From Paralichthys olivaceus (taxonomy: Eukaryota; Chordata; Actinopteri; Pleuronectiformes; Paralichthyidae): a DNA stretch of 64,000 bases. Shown piece by piece: positions 1 to 32,300 of this stretch. The notes under the pieces are model-generated. The model had not been told where the DNA came from. It did no database searches and saw only the letters and a program-made list of their open reading frames with translations. The position numbers were made by a program, and so were the translations under genes. Position 1 is the first letter of the stretch; every line of letters starts with the position of its first letter. The stretch covers positions 15,543,501 to 15,607,500 of the forward strand of contig NC_091099.1 in NCBI RefSeq assembly GCF_024713975.1. Direction: 5' to 3'.

Positions 1-179
1 CCACTTCAAAGCCAATATGAGGTGACCAATGGGAGAGATAAATCAGTCTTCCAGCTTCTCTGCTGAGTGACACAGGGGAACACATTTCTGGTGGAAGATA
101 GACTTCAACAGAAGTTAGAGAGAGACTGAATATTAAAAATGCCAGGGGGGTGGAGTCCAGACCGTCAGGGCTGACATAT

Positions 180-310
180 GGAGACAAACAACCATTCTTA
201 CTCACATTCACAATTTAGATTTTCCAATTAACCCACACAGACACAGAAAGAACATGCAAACCCACAAACCCCAGCTGGGATTTGAACCAGGAACCACTCA
301 ACAACTGCCA
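180..310 (-). repeat. Degenerate copy of a ubiquitous teleost interspersed repeat
   Basis: Read on the minus strand, this segment has in order a 'TTCAAATCCCAGCTGGGG' block, a 'GTTTGCATGTTCTTTCTGTG' block, a 'GGTTAATTGG' block and a 'GAATGGTTGTTTGTCTCC' block. From memory, this is the internal order of a very common fish interspersed repeat that often ends in ATGGATGG. The copy has internal deletions. A second copy in the opposite orientation lies at about 8,330-8,640. Confidence 0.6.
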
Positions 311-676
311 GATATACGTTGCTTTATGCAAATCAAGATTTAAATGTAACTTGGTAAATTGTTCATATTTTCATTTGTGTTATTATTGAGCTGCAATATG
401 TAATAGATTACAGTTTACTTCTTGGTCTGATACAATAGTGTAATGAATCATTTTGTGCATCAGAAAAAACAAGACATGTGACGGTGTAACCTGTGCTGTA
501 GGATATTTAGACAGAAATTATTTATTTATTTAATTGATTAAAGGAGAAAATAATTAATCAGTGTTTGTAGATAACAACCAACTCTCCTGTAAAGTACCAG
601 GGCTGTAAATCAACCAATATCCTGCTCTTCCTTATGGAAATAGTTTATGGATTTATTTTGTTTTATTAATACGGAA

Positions 677-795
<119 letters not shown>

Positions 796-2358
796 AAGGA
801 CAGGGAGTACTGCCCTCACTTCTCTCACACTACCTTTACTTTTTAACTTTGCATATAGGCAGTAAACATGTGTTAACCATGTGTATGTGGTTGTGTATTC
901 ATCAGTTGCACAGTCCCAAGCAGGCCACCCGTCCTCTTATGCAAGTAGGCAGATGGTTTTGTAGATACAATTTCAGGACCGATTTGGCACATATAACATA
1001 TCATCTGTGATTTAAACAGACTGAAGAGCAGTTGTTTACTGTTACTGTTTAAAAAGAGACGTTTATTAAAATAGATCATGCCCGGTAGACAACCAGTTAA
1101 GAAAAATGACAAATCAAAAAGGCTTCTTTGTCCTGCATGTGTGTGCATAGTGTGGCTGTTTGGAGCTTTAACACTTTCACAGTCTTTAAATAGTCAGTAG
1201 CTTTGTTGCTAGGTTATAAGAACATTACAGGCACAAGTTCTGCTGGAGCCCGAATGTATTCTACAGTTTCATCGCGTCTTCAAAACTTAGGGCAACAGTG
1301 GAGCCATTACAGAACTAAAATGTTCTTCTGTGAACTTAAAGCTTGTTTTCTGCACAGGGTAGTTCACGGGTGTTCCCAGAAGAGGTGTGTATCCATGGAC
1401 ACAACAGAGGCTTTGCAGAAAATCCTGTGATGCAGTAGAAATCGCAAGCAATCAGACGGCATAAGAAGATAGTGTGGCATTAAAGGAATTGGGAAATGCA
1501 GAGATTGAGAGACAAGGAAGATGTTTAATCTGCTCAAATGATGCAACCCAGAGGTTGTGCCAGGACCGACTAACAGACTGCTGAATGTTTTAAACCGTGC
1601 ATGGGTAAAAAGTGCCATCTGCTCTGAGGTGTGTTCACGGTCAGGCCAATGGGCTCAGCTGCATGTGACAGACAGACGACAACATGCAGTGTCTGTGGAG
1701 CAAATTATTACCCACAATGTGTGAACGGTTATTAGGCAAATTGTATCAGTCCTCAGGATTAATCTGTATATTTGAACACATACATATGAAACACATTCAG
1801 TCAATCCACCAAAGTCACTCTTCAACCTGTGTGTAACAAAGTTCATGTGAGTTCTGTCTTTCTTACATAAATTTGAAGAATTATTGAGCAACTAAATAAA
1901 AAAAATGGTTTTCCCCATCTCACTTGTTTATTCTTAGTTTTAAGAGCAATTATAACAAATAAGTCAAAAAATGAATCAATTTTTCATCCTTTCAAAAATA
2001 TTCTGTCACCAATGTACCAGTGGAGGGAACTGGCCTCAGGTAAAATCTGATTGGCCCCTATCCTCTCAGTCAGTAGTTTTAATATTCATTAAGTCACATC
2101 AACAATAAATGACAATTTGTTAAGAATTTGTGTTGTAGCAGCAGCCAGTGTCTCAAAAATACTGATAATTAGTCCTGTTCTACTCTGGAGTTCAAGATGG
2201 ACTAAAAATCAACTACACTTTCTTCAAAGGGTCCAATTCAGGAAACTGTACCAGTCCCCCCCCCCCCAACCCAACCTTGCTGACTCCTCAATGCCCTGTG
2301 TCCATTAGTGATCCAGCCACTGGCCAAACCACCTGGCCCTTCAAGAGTAACTCTCCTT

Positions 2359-2690
2359 TCATCTGTGCATAAAACCTTTGAACAATCTGTCTTCTGGAAT
2401 TTTTTGGCCAAGTGTTGACATTATCAATTTGTTAAAAGCCTTCTTTACCTCGGCTTCGCTGAGCAGTTTTAACATTGTACCTTCTGGGCCCTCCAGCGAG
2501 GTTACACTTTTGAAATATGGTGCCACTGGATGATCTATTGTTGGAAGCTTAACCTTTTTATTTTTCCCAAGTCTCATGTGCAAAAATACATTTGATTTTC
2601 TGCTCCTGTCTCAATAGTTTAGCTATTTCAAGAGTGTTGCATCTGTCTGAAAGGCACCTTACCATTTTTGACTTATTAGTGTTCGTTAAA
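2359..2690 (-). pseudogene. Decayed protein-like reading frame of unknown origin
   Basis: On the minus strand, 2,583-2,359 is open for 74 codons with a protein-like composition, including the stretches LPTIDHPVAPYFKSVTSLEG and SEAEVKKAFNKLI. Extending 5' in the same frame gives more protein-like sequence (around DRSRKSNVFLHMRLGK) interrupted by stop codons. No splice sites frame it convincingly. I do not recognise the family. It could be a decayed retrocopy, a transposon gene fragment or chance. Confidence 0.25.
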
Positions 2691-5689
2691 TCTCATTGGC
2701 CCATTTTACCTTAAGTAATGATGCGGCCTAATGATAGTGTAAACCTTGAAATAATTATGAAGTCAGAATACGACACTGTTATTGTGCATGCAGTGTATTT
2801 TGTGGTGATCCTTTAAAAATTTTATAATTTAAATCAAATCTAAAAATATTGAATAAATGAAATAAAAAATAATAAATATAAATTGTATAAATAATAATAT
2901 TATTTTAATCTAATGTGATTTAACGTTGTTGAAAACAAAACAGAATAAGGTAAAAGGGGTGAATCATGACTCCTTTTTTTTCTTCTCTAATGAGAACTGA
3001 ACTTTGCCCTCATTATCTACAATACAGTTTACTGTCTGTCATTAAGTTAATAGCTTGTGTAGCTAAACCCATAATCTATAGGATATTAGATATGAATAGC
3101 CGACCATAATTTATTATAATTTAATGAATTATGAGCATCGTACTTATACTACTCATTTGAATGGATAAATTACTTTGAATGAAATCACATAGGGATCTCA
3201 CATGATTAAATATTCTAAAATATTAACAAAGAACACAATATAGTATGATTTTATGCGATTGTTTTATTCTAATGTGAAATATTTTATGATGTTTGTTCTG
3301 AGGATGTAAACTGGCCTCAAATGCAGACTTGCAATAAGGCAGGTATTTGCATATATTTAGAATAAATAAACTGGTTTAAAGTCTGACAGACAGATGAAAA
3401 CTAAAAATACAACTGAAGACACGGGAACTGAACAGAAACATGAGGAACTAAACAGCTGCATGAGGTGACATGAAGGGAGCTGAACACACAAACTAACAAA
3501 GAGAAGCAGAAGCTCCATGACACCGGAGAGAGACTGGGAAAGTCAGATGTAAAACAACCAACACACAACAGTGTATAAGTGAAATCAAAATAAAACCGAA
3601 AATAATAATAATAACCCAAAGAGTTTAAAGAGTGAGGCAGATCATCGTATTTTTTTATTTTAGTTTGTAGAAACGTAAGATGAATAATGTGCTGTCAATT
3701 TGTCTTTCTCTTAATACCACTCCAGTTGGTATTAAAAGTCATAAATCTTCAATATATATTTACTCCAATGCGATCTGAAGCTACAAACCTGCAGACACAG
3801 TTAGTGGTGCAGCAGTTCTATTATAAAACTGCTGTGATACTGTGATGATTATCAGCTGTAGCATTCAAATAGCTTATTAGTTCAAATGGTTTTAAGAACA
3901 CCTTTATTATAGTGATTATATTTATTTTATTTAATCTTTATTTAATCGGGCAGTCTCATTGAGATGTTTCTTTTTTTAAAAGACACCCAAGAATAGCATA
4001 TAAATACAACACAACAAGTAGTTAATGCATTAAAGCAACACAACAAGGATAAGATAACAAAGATTTAAAAGCACCAAGGGCAATGCAAGACTGCAGTGGT
4101 AGTTTAATGCAGTGCCTGTTCTAAACCTGCCTGTTTGGAATGGGCTGTTCTCTTGGCCTGTGTTAATGCTCCAGAGCTTTGTGTGCTGGACGTTGTGTGT
4201 AGAGCTTTTAATGAACTGTCTATGGTGCAGACTGATGTTAGAAAACCTAGGGTTAGGGTTTTCTACCTGGTTTATCTACAATTTTATAGTCAATGTTTTT
4301 CAGACCCAAGTTTACAACTTTTCAAAAATAAAAACACTGTGCTTTTACTTTACTATACACATGCCAAGTGTGAAGCCGATTAGATATACAGTTCTCGAGA
4401 CATGCGTTCCACAGTCAGACAGACGTCAGTGGACTTTATAGGTAGATTCATTATTTTTTTAGATTTTGTCAGATTAACACAGCAAACAAGTTTAACCATA
4501 CATTTCAACATTTTGTGATTAGGTTCACTCCTCTTGCGTAGATGTAATATGAAAATTCAAAACAATTTGCTGAAGCAGTTCCACTCAGCAGCAAACAGTC
4601 GTGTGCCTTTGATCCCCCTTTGCTTCCTGCACTTGGTGAAGAGGAATTGTTGGTGTGCCTTGAGTGCTAACCATGTAGCTTAAGATATGAGTTGAATATT
4701 CATTGGCAGACAATGACACTCTTCCAAATCCTCCCTGTGAACTCAGCTCTGTATATGTGTTCTTTGATATGGTGCCAGGCAGAGGATGAAACACTCTCTT
4801 AATTGCTGGGAGAACGTTTCTGTCGGGGAGGCTGCCGGCCTCGCCTCAGTCCTGCCTACACCTTATCAGTTTTTAAAGCACACCGTCACAGAGCTTTTTA
4901 AGAGCTTCACTGTGCGTGTTTCTCTTTTTTACTTTGTTGCCGTTGCTTTAAAGCAGTGATCTCCTGAAATGCACCCTGTAATATAAAACAATGGTGATGT
5001 GTGTTGTGCTTAAAAATGTCCTGATGCAGAATGTTCCCTGGTTAAAAGCTGTGACTCTGAAAGTGCTATGGGCTGAGAGTGGATGAATTATTGAAGGTAT
5101 AGAATGAGGGAACATCGAGGCATGATGGGAAACAGCCTACTGACCTGAATTCTCTGTTCGGTACTTTGTGCAAAATCCTTGCACATAATCTAATAACGCA
5201 GGCCCCATTTTCTACTCAGGTCTCTCAGTGATTAATGGTTAGCGGAAAAACATCATGCAAAGTATGTTTCTCTTGGAAAGTAAATCTCATCATCACTTGT
5301 TTTGCTTCCTCCGCCGTCTGACAGCTTTTAATTGATCATAAAACATTTTTGGGGAATAGTGTGTTTGTTCTTCTTGCTGGCTCGGTGTAGATTGGCTGCG
5401 GAGGCACACAGACACACAGAGGAGTACTTCTGTGACACTGCTCATTTTTCAAGAGGAGCACAGGGACCTGACACACACAACCACTGTTCTGCGACTTTAT
5501 GTTTGTCATCAACACAAAGTAAAACGTCTCAGTGGCTTATACTGTACAACACAAATTGCATGCCCGCACACACACATGCACAGACAGAGAAAAAAAAACA
5601 TTTTAATCCCTCATCACAAGACCATCATGGTCAAGCTGCACAGGAGAGATTCAAATCCCAGATCACGACCTTCCCTGAAGCTCGTCCAG

Positions 5690-5750
5690 CTCCCCCTCGG
5701 CTGCGCCCGAGTGGGTGTTTGCGAGAGCGCGCACACGGTTGACGTCAAGT
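5690..5750. promoter_or_regulatory. CpG-rich patch with a full CRE palindrome
   Basis: TGACGTCA lies at 5,740-5,747 inside the larger palindrome TTGACGTCAA, directly after a short CpG-rich stretch (CTCGGCTGCGCCCGAG, GCGAGAGCGCGC). The surrounding DNA is AT-rich, so the patch stands out. It lies about 4 kb upstream of the first recognised ano3 exon and could belong to a CREB/ATF-responsive promoter or enhancer. No TATA box or exon was tied to it. Confidence 0.25.
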
Positions 5751-5885
5751 GGATAGTCCTGCTGATACTGAGACAGTTCAGAGATGTTGTTTCCCTCTGC
5801 ATCACCTCAAATCCAGCCTCCACTCCCTGGTCCTCAAGATGTCTCTCTTTCTTAATTTGTCACTTCATTCCTGCTCCTTGTGCAC

Positions 5886-5886
<1 letters not shown>

Positions 5887-5928
<42 letters not shown>
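5887..5928. repeat. (AC)n microsatellite
   Basis: A pure AC dinucleotide tract of about 42 bp. A second, shorter AC run lies nearby at about 5,970-5,984. Confidence 0.97.
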
Positions 5929-5932
<4 letters not shown>

Positions 5933-8058
5933 TTACAGCCCACTCTCATGCACATGTAGCACGGTCCGCGCACACACACACACAGGATTAACTTTCTCCT
6001 GATAAACCAGTTTTAGCCAGCACACAGTGAGATTAAACACAGGATTTCAAATTAGAGGAACCCTTTATATATTTATATAGACTTACACAACGAGTCTGAC
6101 TCTGACTGTGAGTTAAAATGAAGCTTTGGAGCAGGGCAGTGATTGTCAGATAACAATGATTATATATTTCAGATCCACAGGGTCTGAGAGATTTGACCAG
6201 ATCATTTTTCTTTTCATCTTCATATGCTCTGATATTTCCATGAAGACACAACTCAGTCCGATTTTGTGGATCTATTTTAAACTTTGAGTGTCCTTTGGGA
6301 CCACCGAGCCTCACCCCTACAGGCCTAATAGCTTGCTGTGCTCGGATGTAACTCAGGCAGGTTGAGCCTTGCCCATGTCTATTGGGACTATCTAACTCAC
6401 CTAGAGTCTAATAAATATACTTTTTTGACAAAGCACAGGGCTCCTATGTGCAGTAACCATTTTCTGTGTGCAGGGTTCTTTATTAAGTAAACATGCATCA
6501 ACATTGGGATTATGGCACATAAGGCTTCTGGGTGGAAGCTCATAGCTCACACTGACTATGCATGGAAAGCAAATATTCTGACTTATTTTGAAACTATGAC
6601 ATTCTGATTATGATGTTTACATGAGTTACTAATAGGATATTTCCATTTTCATGTTACATGAATGTTACCATAGTCTGATTATGTACAACCCATGTGAACA
6701 TTACATCCTATTTTATACACAAAACAAGGGCACGCATTATCAAGCAGTACGTAAGTCTCATATGTTGTTTTCGCAAATTGCTGTGAAAACTCCAAAAGAT
6801 ACCTTATATTGTGATTAAGACGTATACATATATTTCTACATAATGTGACTAATACCACTATTATTACAACTGTCACTGCTGCTCTCCTCATCTCTCCTTA
6901 TGTTAGGCACTGTCTTTTCTCATGAATGTTGTAAATATTATTGTTATTTTGTTGATGTGCTCTGTTACACATCTAAAGCACATCTGAAAACACATCAAAC
7001 ACCTGGAGATGGATCTCTCACATGCAGGTTTGTGTTTCTTTATGTCCCCTCTGTTAAAAGGTGTTTTTGGTGGTTTGTTTTCACCCTAGCAGCCCGAGGG
7101 TTAAAGGCAGAGGATATCTTACCGTACATTAAAGCCGTATGAGGAGCGATTTGTGAATATGGGATTCTCCAAAATAATTGATTAATTGATAAAGTCAGAA
7201 TACTCGTAATATTCGTAAAATGATTATTGCTTATTCTAAGTCAGAAAATGCTGTTTACATGACGTGTCTTATTCAGACTTTTATCTCATTGGGTTAATAT
7301 CAGAATATTGGTTTGCATGTTGTTGCTGTGTTTGCTGCTGAGTGAAACAGACCCTCTTGCTCACTGGATCATAAAATATCTGATTTCTAAAATGTCATTG
7401 AGGATGTAATTGCCTCAATTTACAAAACAACAGCTTAACAACCTGCAGCTCAGTATTGATTTGAAATATTGAATTTAATGAAACTGATTGAAATATGAAG
7501 GGATGAGGAGGAAGTGCATGTGCACTTGTGTACAGAAATAATTAAAGCACTGGGAAATCAGGCTCCATTATTTTCCTGAAGACAAATTAACTTTCTGACA
7601 TGGACATTAGATTCATTTAAAGTTAACTTGTGTCGAATGTTGTGCTGAGTTGTCATACTTGTATATTTAAAAGACTTTTCTTAAACAATTTTATTAATAA
7701 TCTGTCTCTTGAGAGTGAAATCTAACTTCAAGCATTATCCCTGTCTCAATTATTCAGTATTTAGCTTTTAGCTAGAGCACACAACTGTCATTATTTTTTT
7801 TTTGTGGGGCTGTATGATAAAAAAAAAAAATTGGCTCCCCTGGGCCCATGAGCTCACATCTTTAACCAGCTCCAGTCTCACCCAACAGAAGTGGGAAATC
7901 CCTATGAGATCAACGACACGAGAATGAGTTATTGCGCAGCTCACGGCGTGTGACCCTCGGGTTGCAGAGTAAATTATCGATGCATCCAAACGTTTCAGGA
8001 AGGTCACTGGGAGAATTCCTCACTGGAGGTAAAAGTAAGTTACATTCTCATTTGAAAA

Positions 8059-8084
8059 GAGAGAGAGAGAGAGAGAGAGAGAGA
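8059..8084. repeat. (GA)n microsatellite
   Basis: A pure GA dinucleotide tract of about 26 bp. Confidence 0.95.
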
Positions 8085-8329
8085 CAGCCTCATTTTCATG
8101 AATACATTTGTCAGGAGCTGTGGTGCAGAGACCGCTGCCTGCCGTGAAGGTCAAGCACAATGTCCTGCTTTCATGCTTCCATTGCTGGACATTCATTATC
8201 GTTATTAACCTCAGAGTTTCTCTTTACAATTCATCACTGTGGTATTGTTTTAAAGCGTTATCCATCAGTCTTGTTCGCCTACTTACTTACTTATAGCTGA
8301 ACTGACCTTATAAAAAACCTCTAGTGGTA

Positions 8330-8640
8330 TTAATAAGGGTGACAGAGTGCTGCAGCGGTTGACCTCACAGCTAAATAGTTCTGTCACTGATCTCCTTTGA
8401 GGTTTGATCCCCTTTCTCTGGAATTGGCATTTTCTCCCCGTGGCTGCGTGGGTTTCTCCTGGTGCACCGGCTTCGGCTAAGTTCACCTCCGAATCCAAAT
8501 TACCTGTGTGCGAGTGGTTGTCTCTATAGGTTGGCCTGGTGATTAGCTGATGGGGTGGACATTGTTGTCCATGGCGTACCCCAGCTTTCGCCCAGTGTTT
8601 GCTTGGATAAGCAAACAAAGTGTTATAGCTAATGGATGGA
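8330..8640 (+). repeat. Copy of a ubiquitous teleost interspersed repeat
   Basis: Plus-strand blocks appear in order: GACAGAGTGCTGCAGCGGTT, a TTTGATCCCC block, CATTTTCTCCCCGTGGCTGC followed by GTGGGTTTCTCC, an AAATTACCTGTGTGCGAGTG block, a GTACCCCAGC block and the terminal AATGGATGGATAGATGG. This is the standard layout of one of the commonest fish interspersed repeats. Substitutions throughout suggest an old copy. Confidence 0.65.
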
Positions 8641-9089
8641 TAGATGGTGTTAATAAAATAATGGCATTCTAATCTACTGCATGTAATGTAATGTTTTAAT
8701 GTGTCTTTGCTGCATAGGCTGCAGGACCAACAGACGCACAGTATCTAGTTTAGTTTTGTGGATTCACTTCATGCTGCTTGTCTTTAGGCACTGAGCTGTG
8801 TAATTTGATGGAGTGCTGATGGTTTTATCCACTCCTCTATGGAGGAAGGTATCATCACCACTGTAGCCTGTAAAAGGGTGAAGCAGCTGATGACTGGTGT
8901 CACTTCACACTCCACCCCCTTTCCGTCCCCAATCACTCCCTTGATGTCAGTTAGTCCACTTGATGTGTTGAATACTGTAAAAAGATTTCTAACCTCATTC
9001 ATTCTTATTTTTGTTGGATTGTGTTGCCTCTTGTCAATAAACACTGATACAGAGCAGTTTGTTTGTGGTTTTATTTTGTATGAAAAGAT

Positions 9090-9123
9090 ATAGTCAGGGA
9101 GATATAACATTCTCCCTGACTAT
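9090..9123. repeat. Perfect short hairpin (13-bp arms, 8-nt loop)
   Basis: ATAGTCAGGGAGA (9,090-9,102) is followed by an 8-nt AT-rich loop and its exact reverse complement (9,111-9,123). Pairing extends a few bases further after a 2-base offset. It may be the joined ends of a deleted transposon or a structured element. No function can be assigned. Confidence 0.6.
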
Positions 9124-9312
9124 CTTGCTAAAAATTTTAATACAACGCCATTTTCTATTTCATCAACCTCCTCTTTAGCATTTTTGACTACTGAGGGATA
9201 AGAATCTTTCTGTTGTGGCTGTTTGGTTATTTTGAGAGCTTTATAAGTGCTTAACCCAGTCTATCCTTTACTGCAAGTGTCTCTTACTAAAATGTATTGT
9301 GAAATATATTTA

Positions 9313-9635
9313 CACCAAGGAAGTTATGTTTTTACCCTCGTCCTTTTGGTTGTTGGTTTGTTTGAGGCGAGGTTACACAAAAGTTGAGGATGTGGTATGA
9401 ACTCGCAAAACTTGGTTTAGATCCAGCTCAGGGGCTGAATTTCTTTTTTTACTTTCTTTAACATTGCAAGATGGTGCATTTTTTTACATTTTCACCAGTT
9501 TCCTAGATAATAATTCATCGATCATGATAAAAAATGATACTTATGAGTGTGTGAATTTTGGTTTAGCTTGATTGAATTGAAGGGGACCGTGGGGCCCTGG
9601 TGGAGGTACGCACTCTACAGAGTGCCATTTGGTGT
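9313..9635 (+). repeat. Teleost interspersed repeat ending in GCACTCTAC...GAGTGC
   Basis: The stretch has the layout of a widespread fish repeat: a 'GGAAGTTATGTTTTTACC' start, a 'GGTTACACAAAAGTT' block, 'CTTTCTTTAACATTGCAAGA', 'ATGAGTGTGTGAATTTTGGT', and an end at 'TGGTGGAGGTACGCACTCTACAGAGTGCC'. The last 16 bases (GCACTCTACAGAGTGC) form a near-perfect palindrome. A second, more degraded copy sits in an ano3 intron at about 17,600-18,050. Confidence 0.6.
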
Positions 9636-9697
9636 AAGCATTGTACATATAAATGAAAAAAGGTATTTACTCCCGACTGTCCCTCTCGTCCTCAGGC

Positions 9698-28759
<19,062 letters not shown>

Positions 28760-29342
28760 CTTTACCCCCCACGTCTCCACTACACGCCTCACAACTCACA
28801 GGCACAACCTTACTCCCTGCCTGCTTGTTTATGTATTTTAGCTTTGAGAGAGTCCAGCTTCACTCAGCTGATTCCGTTACACCAAAGACACCCTCTTCAG
28901 TGATCAGATGCCTCGCTCTACCCCACCCCAGGCCTGCTTGGCTTCAGCTCAAGCTCCGACCCGGAACCCTCTCTCACCATCTGTTCCGTATTCGGCTTCG
29001 ACGCTTTTTCTCGGTTCCTGCCCCGCCCCTGATCCCTCACCTGGCTGTGTCCAGCAGGTTGCCCTCTAGTCTGTGCTATGTCATGGCTTTACTTGGGGAA
29101 AACCTTTCCAATTGCAATGTTTACTATGCAGATCAAGGGCTGCAGATCGCCACTGTTCGCTCTTGGCATCCATCCCACACTCTTCTCTGTGTGGCAGCTA
29201 GCACTTCGCTTTGGCTCTGCAGTCCGACGCAGCCCGCAGCATGGCCGTGTATTTCTACCACCAGTGGCGTTATGTGACAGAGCTACTGTGGCACTTAGCG
29301 TTTTAATGTTGCAAAAGTGATTCTGGTATTTTGTGGCTACCA

Positions 29343-29348
29343 AATAAA
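29343..29348 (+). terminator. ano3: Likely ano3 polyadenylation signal
   Basis: AATAAA lies about 585 bases after the ano3 stop codon and is the first canonical signal downstream. Longer 3' UTR forms are possible because similar hexamers occur further on. Confidence 0.5.
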
Positions 29349-32300
29349 ATGGACTGTTCTTGCAAAGTGACTGTAAATTGCCCTTGAAGCATGCTGATTC
29401 AAATTTGCTACCATTTCATACACAGTAAAAAAAGAATAAAACATAAAAACAACATCCATTCAGAACATCTGACAAAGAATTCTCTATGGAATCATATAAA
29501 GTGCATGATAATTTTCTTTCGTACCTTTCTGACGGATAAAGCCCCTGTCTTGATGCCTGGTTCACACGTGTCTGTACTCAGTGTGTGCCGTCTGTTACTC
29601 TCTGTCTGTGCAACTGCTGAGCTTGACCGTCTTGAGTTGAGAATATGTGAACTTTGTGCAATTTGATTGTGCCTACAGTTGTGTGCACCACAATTGTGTC
29701 ACCAAAATCACGTGTGCCTGTTTGTGCTGCACGTGCTTTTTCTTCAAGTGCAAGAAAATATACTCTATCCTGGTTTTGTCGTCCAATCTGCTGTAAACTC
29801 TCTGAACCCTCCTGCCAGGAATTTGTTTTGGATGTGAGTCACACCGCTGTACCTACTCGGGTCTCAGCTAATGGCTTCGAAACACACGGGCCGTGTACGT
29901 TGTAACGCGACTCCCAGCGTGAAACAATGTATACACTCGCATGCAGGAGCTACAAATCTGCTCTTCCGTTCTGCGCCCGCAGCCTGTTTTTCATTTGCTG
30001 TTGGAAACACTGAAGCGTGGTTGAAACTTGGATCACTTGGGCATACCTGTGGCTTGAATGTTCAGTTTGCAAAGAACATCCATCCACTGTTCCACACTCA
30101 GAAAGTACAGCGAGAGTCTTTACTTCCAGTGTTTTACTGAGCAGATGTGGTTACAGCTGATTTCTGGCCTTTATCAATGTGAAAATGAGAAATTAGGTTT
30201 TTGTTAAAGACAGAGTTTGAGATCAGAGCAGAATGTTTTTATCCAGTGAGAACTCAGGATATCAGCCAGCATGAGCGACACATCTGTCTATGAGGCTGAA
30301 TCATATAATTTCCTGTTGGGATTGAAGGTTATGGAGGATGTACAGTGAGGTATTAATGTTCTTAGTAGGTGACGAAATCTCAAACTCACAATGATCATGT
30401 GATGATGGTAAAGACTGAGAGTTAACCACATTATGCACAGTAAAAGTGAAAGTAACATGTGACTGTGAAAAAAATCACTACCCTGAATGCATTGCACAAC
30501 ACTGAGAAACGTATTCCTCATTTTGCAAGAATTGTACATTACTTGTATTTATTTCCTTTGCTGTTCTTTCTACATTTTCTGATGTGTGTAATGTTTTTTA
30601 TACATTTAAACTTGTGTATTATGAGTTCACCTGTTTTCACCCTCAGATCGACAAACGTCCACATTTCTCAGGTGTCCTCTGAATGTTTGCTGATGATCAA
30701 CATGTTGTCATCTTTTCTACGATGCAATCCAAGCTGTCCTGCTTTTTTAGATATATATTTTTGCACTGCATTCCATTGCATGACTACGCTGCACATTCAC
30801 GAAAAAAGGCATGTTTGATTTTCATGCACAATCCCAGTGAGATCGAAAGAGCAGATCGTAAAGAATGGCAGTTATAGAGTTAATTATGGAGATTTATGAT
30901 GCAGGCTGTTGGATTAAATCTAATTATGTTTTTATGTCATTCATTAACATTTCATTCACAAGAGAGAGAGATATTTGTTTAAAATCTTATTCCAGTAATG
31001 TTTAGGAAACTAGTGCAGCTTTTCAGAATATCTTCCTTGCTATGTGAACATTGAAAATCTATGCATGTTGTTCTCCTCGAGTGCTTCATTTCTTTTTGAA
31101 CAGACGCAGATGTAAATGTACTGGTACATTTGTACTGTAGTGTTATGCATGAAACGACCCCTGCTTTGAGCAACTTCGGTAAGAAGCGTCTTAAAACATA
31201 TCACTTTCCTTTTTTTCAGTGTTGATCCTTTCTGGAGGTCAGGGCGAGACATGTATGTTTCTTGATGTGGCCGAGTTTTATACTGTTAGAGTGTTTTATA
31301 AACTATAATCGACTGATTCATTTAATCTGTCCTGGACTGAGTTTCAAGGGGAGGTTGATAAAATCAAATTCAGACTTGTTTTGTTTGCACACTGGAAATT
31401 AGAAGTTTGTTTACCCTCTAACAGCCGCAGTGTTTGTCCTAATAGGATATGGGTTATGTCATGAATAATTCTGTGACCTTGTTTCATTTGCCCGCCTGCT
31501 AATCATCTCTGGATGGAATTCTTTCCCGTTTTCCTGTCTTCATCAGTTCACGCTCTCACCGATACAAATGCTGCACAGCGGTGGAAAGGTGTTTCTCAGG
31601 CCTTCTGCTGTTGGCAATAGCACAACATGGGTATTGTGTAATGAGTAATAACGGCATGACCTTGCACCTCGTTCTGCTCGATGCCGCGCCTCCTAATGGG
31701 ATGATGTACCTGACATGGAAGCACAGTGACATTTTCAAGATTCAACTGTACAATATGATGGTATCAGTGGTGACATGAAGTGTATCGATGACATTGTTTA
31801 CTTCGTTCCTGTTTACATGTAAAAACATACTGAAATGTATAAATAATATGACATAAAATAATTTGGATATCACTTTTCTGTAATAAATCATGGATTGTAT
31901 CTTTCAAATCACATCTGGCGTCTTCATTCCTGTTTCTTTTCATCCTGTAAAATGGCGGGGGGACAAACAGGCAGACACCGAGCTGATATCATCCTCATGA
32001 CCATTCAAGTTTCATTAAATCTGCTTATGGAACAAACCAGAGCTGCAGCCGAGTGCAAAAATTGTTTTCTTTTTTTTTTTTCTTTTCTTTTTCTCTCTCT
32101 CTCGCCATTATCACAAACCACCAATCTTCTTGCCAAAGAGTCCTCATGTAACATATTGTTAAAGAGATTATGTTCCATGACGAACCCACCATTTGATTTT
32201 TGCAGCATTTTCCCTCAACGTTAGGACTGTTTGCTGCCACTGCCGCTCAGGCTCCTCTTCTAACTGCTTTTCCATTCGCGTCATGTCAGTCAGTGCTAGC

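Noticed and set aside
4247-4260. Interstitial telomere-like TAGGGTTAGGG
   Set aside because: Fewer than two full repeats, which is expected by chance.
5636-5660. TTCAAATCCCAG resembling a tRNA B box
   Set aside because: No A box at the right distance and no cloverleaf could be drawn.
5625-5720. Possible first ano3 exon starting ATGGTCAAGCTGCAC
   Set aside because: The translation does not resemble the known ANO3 N-terminal peptide, and no consensus donor in the required phase follows.
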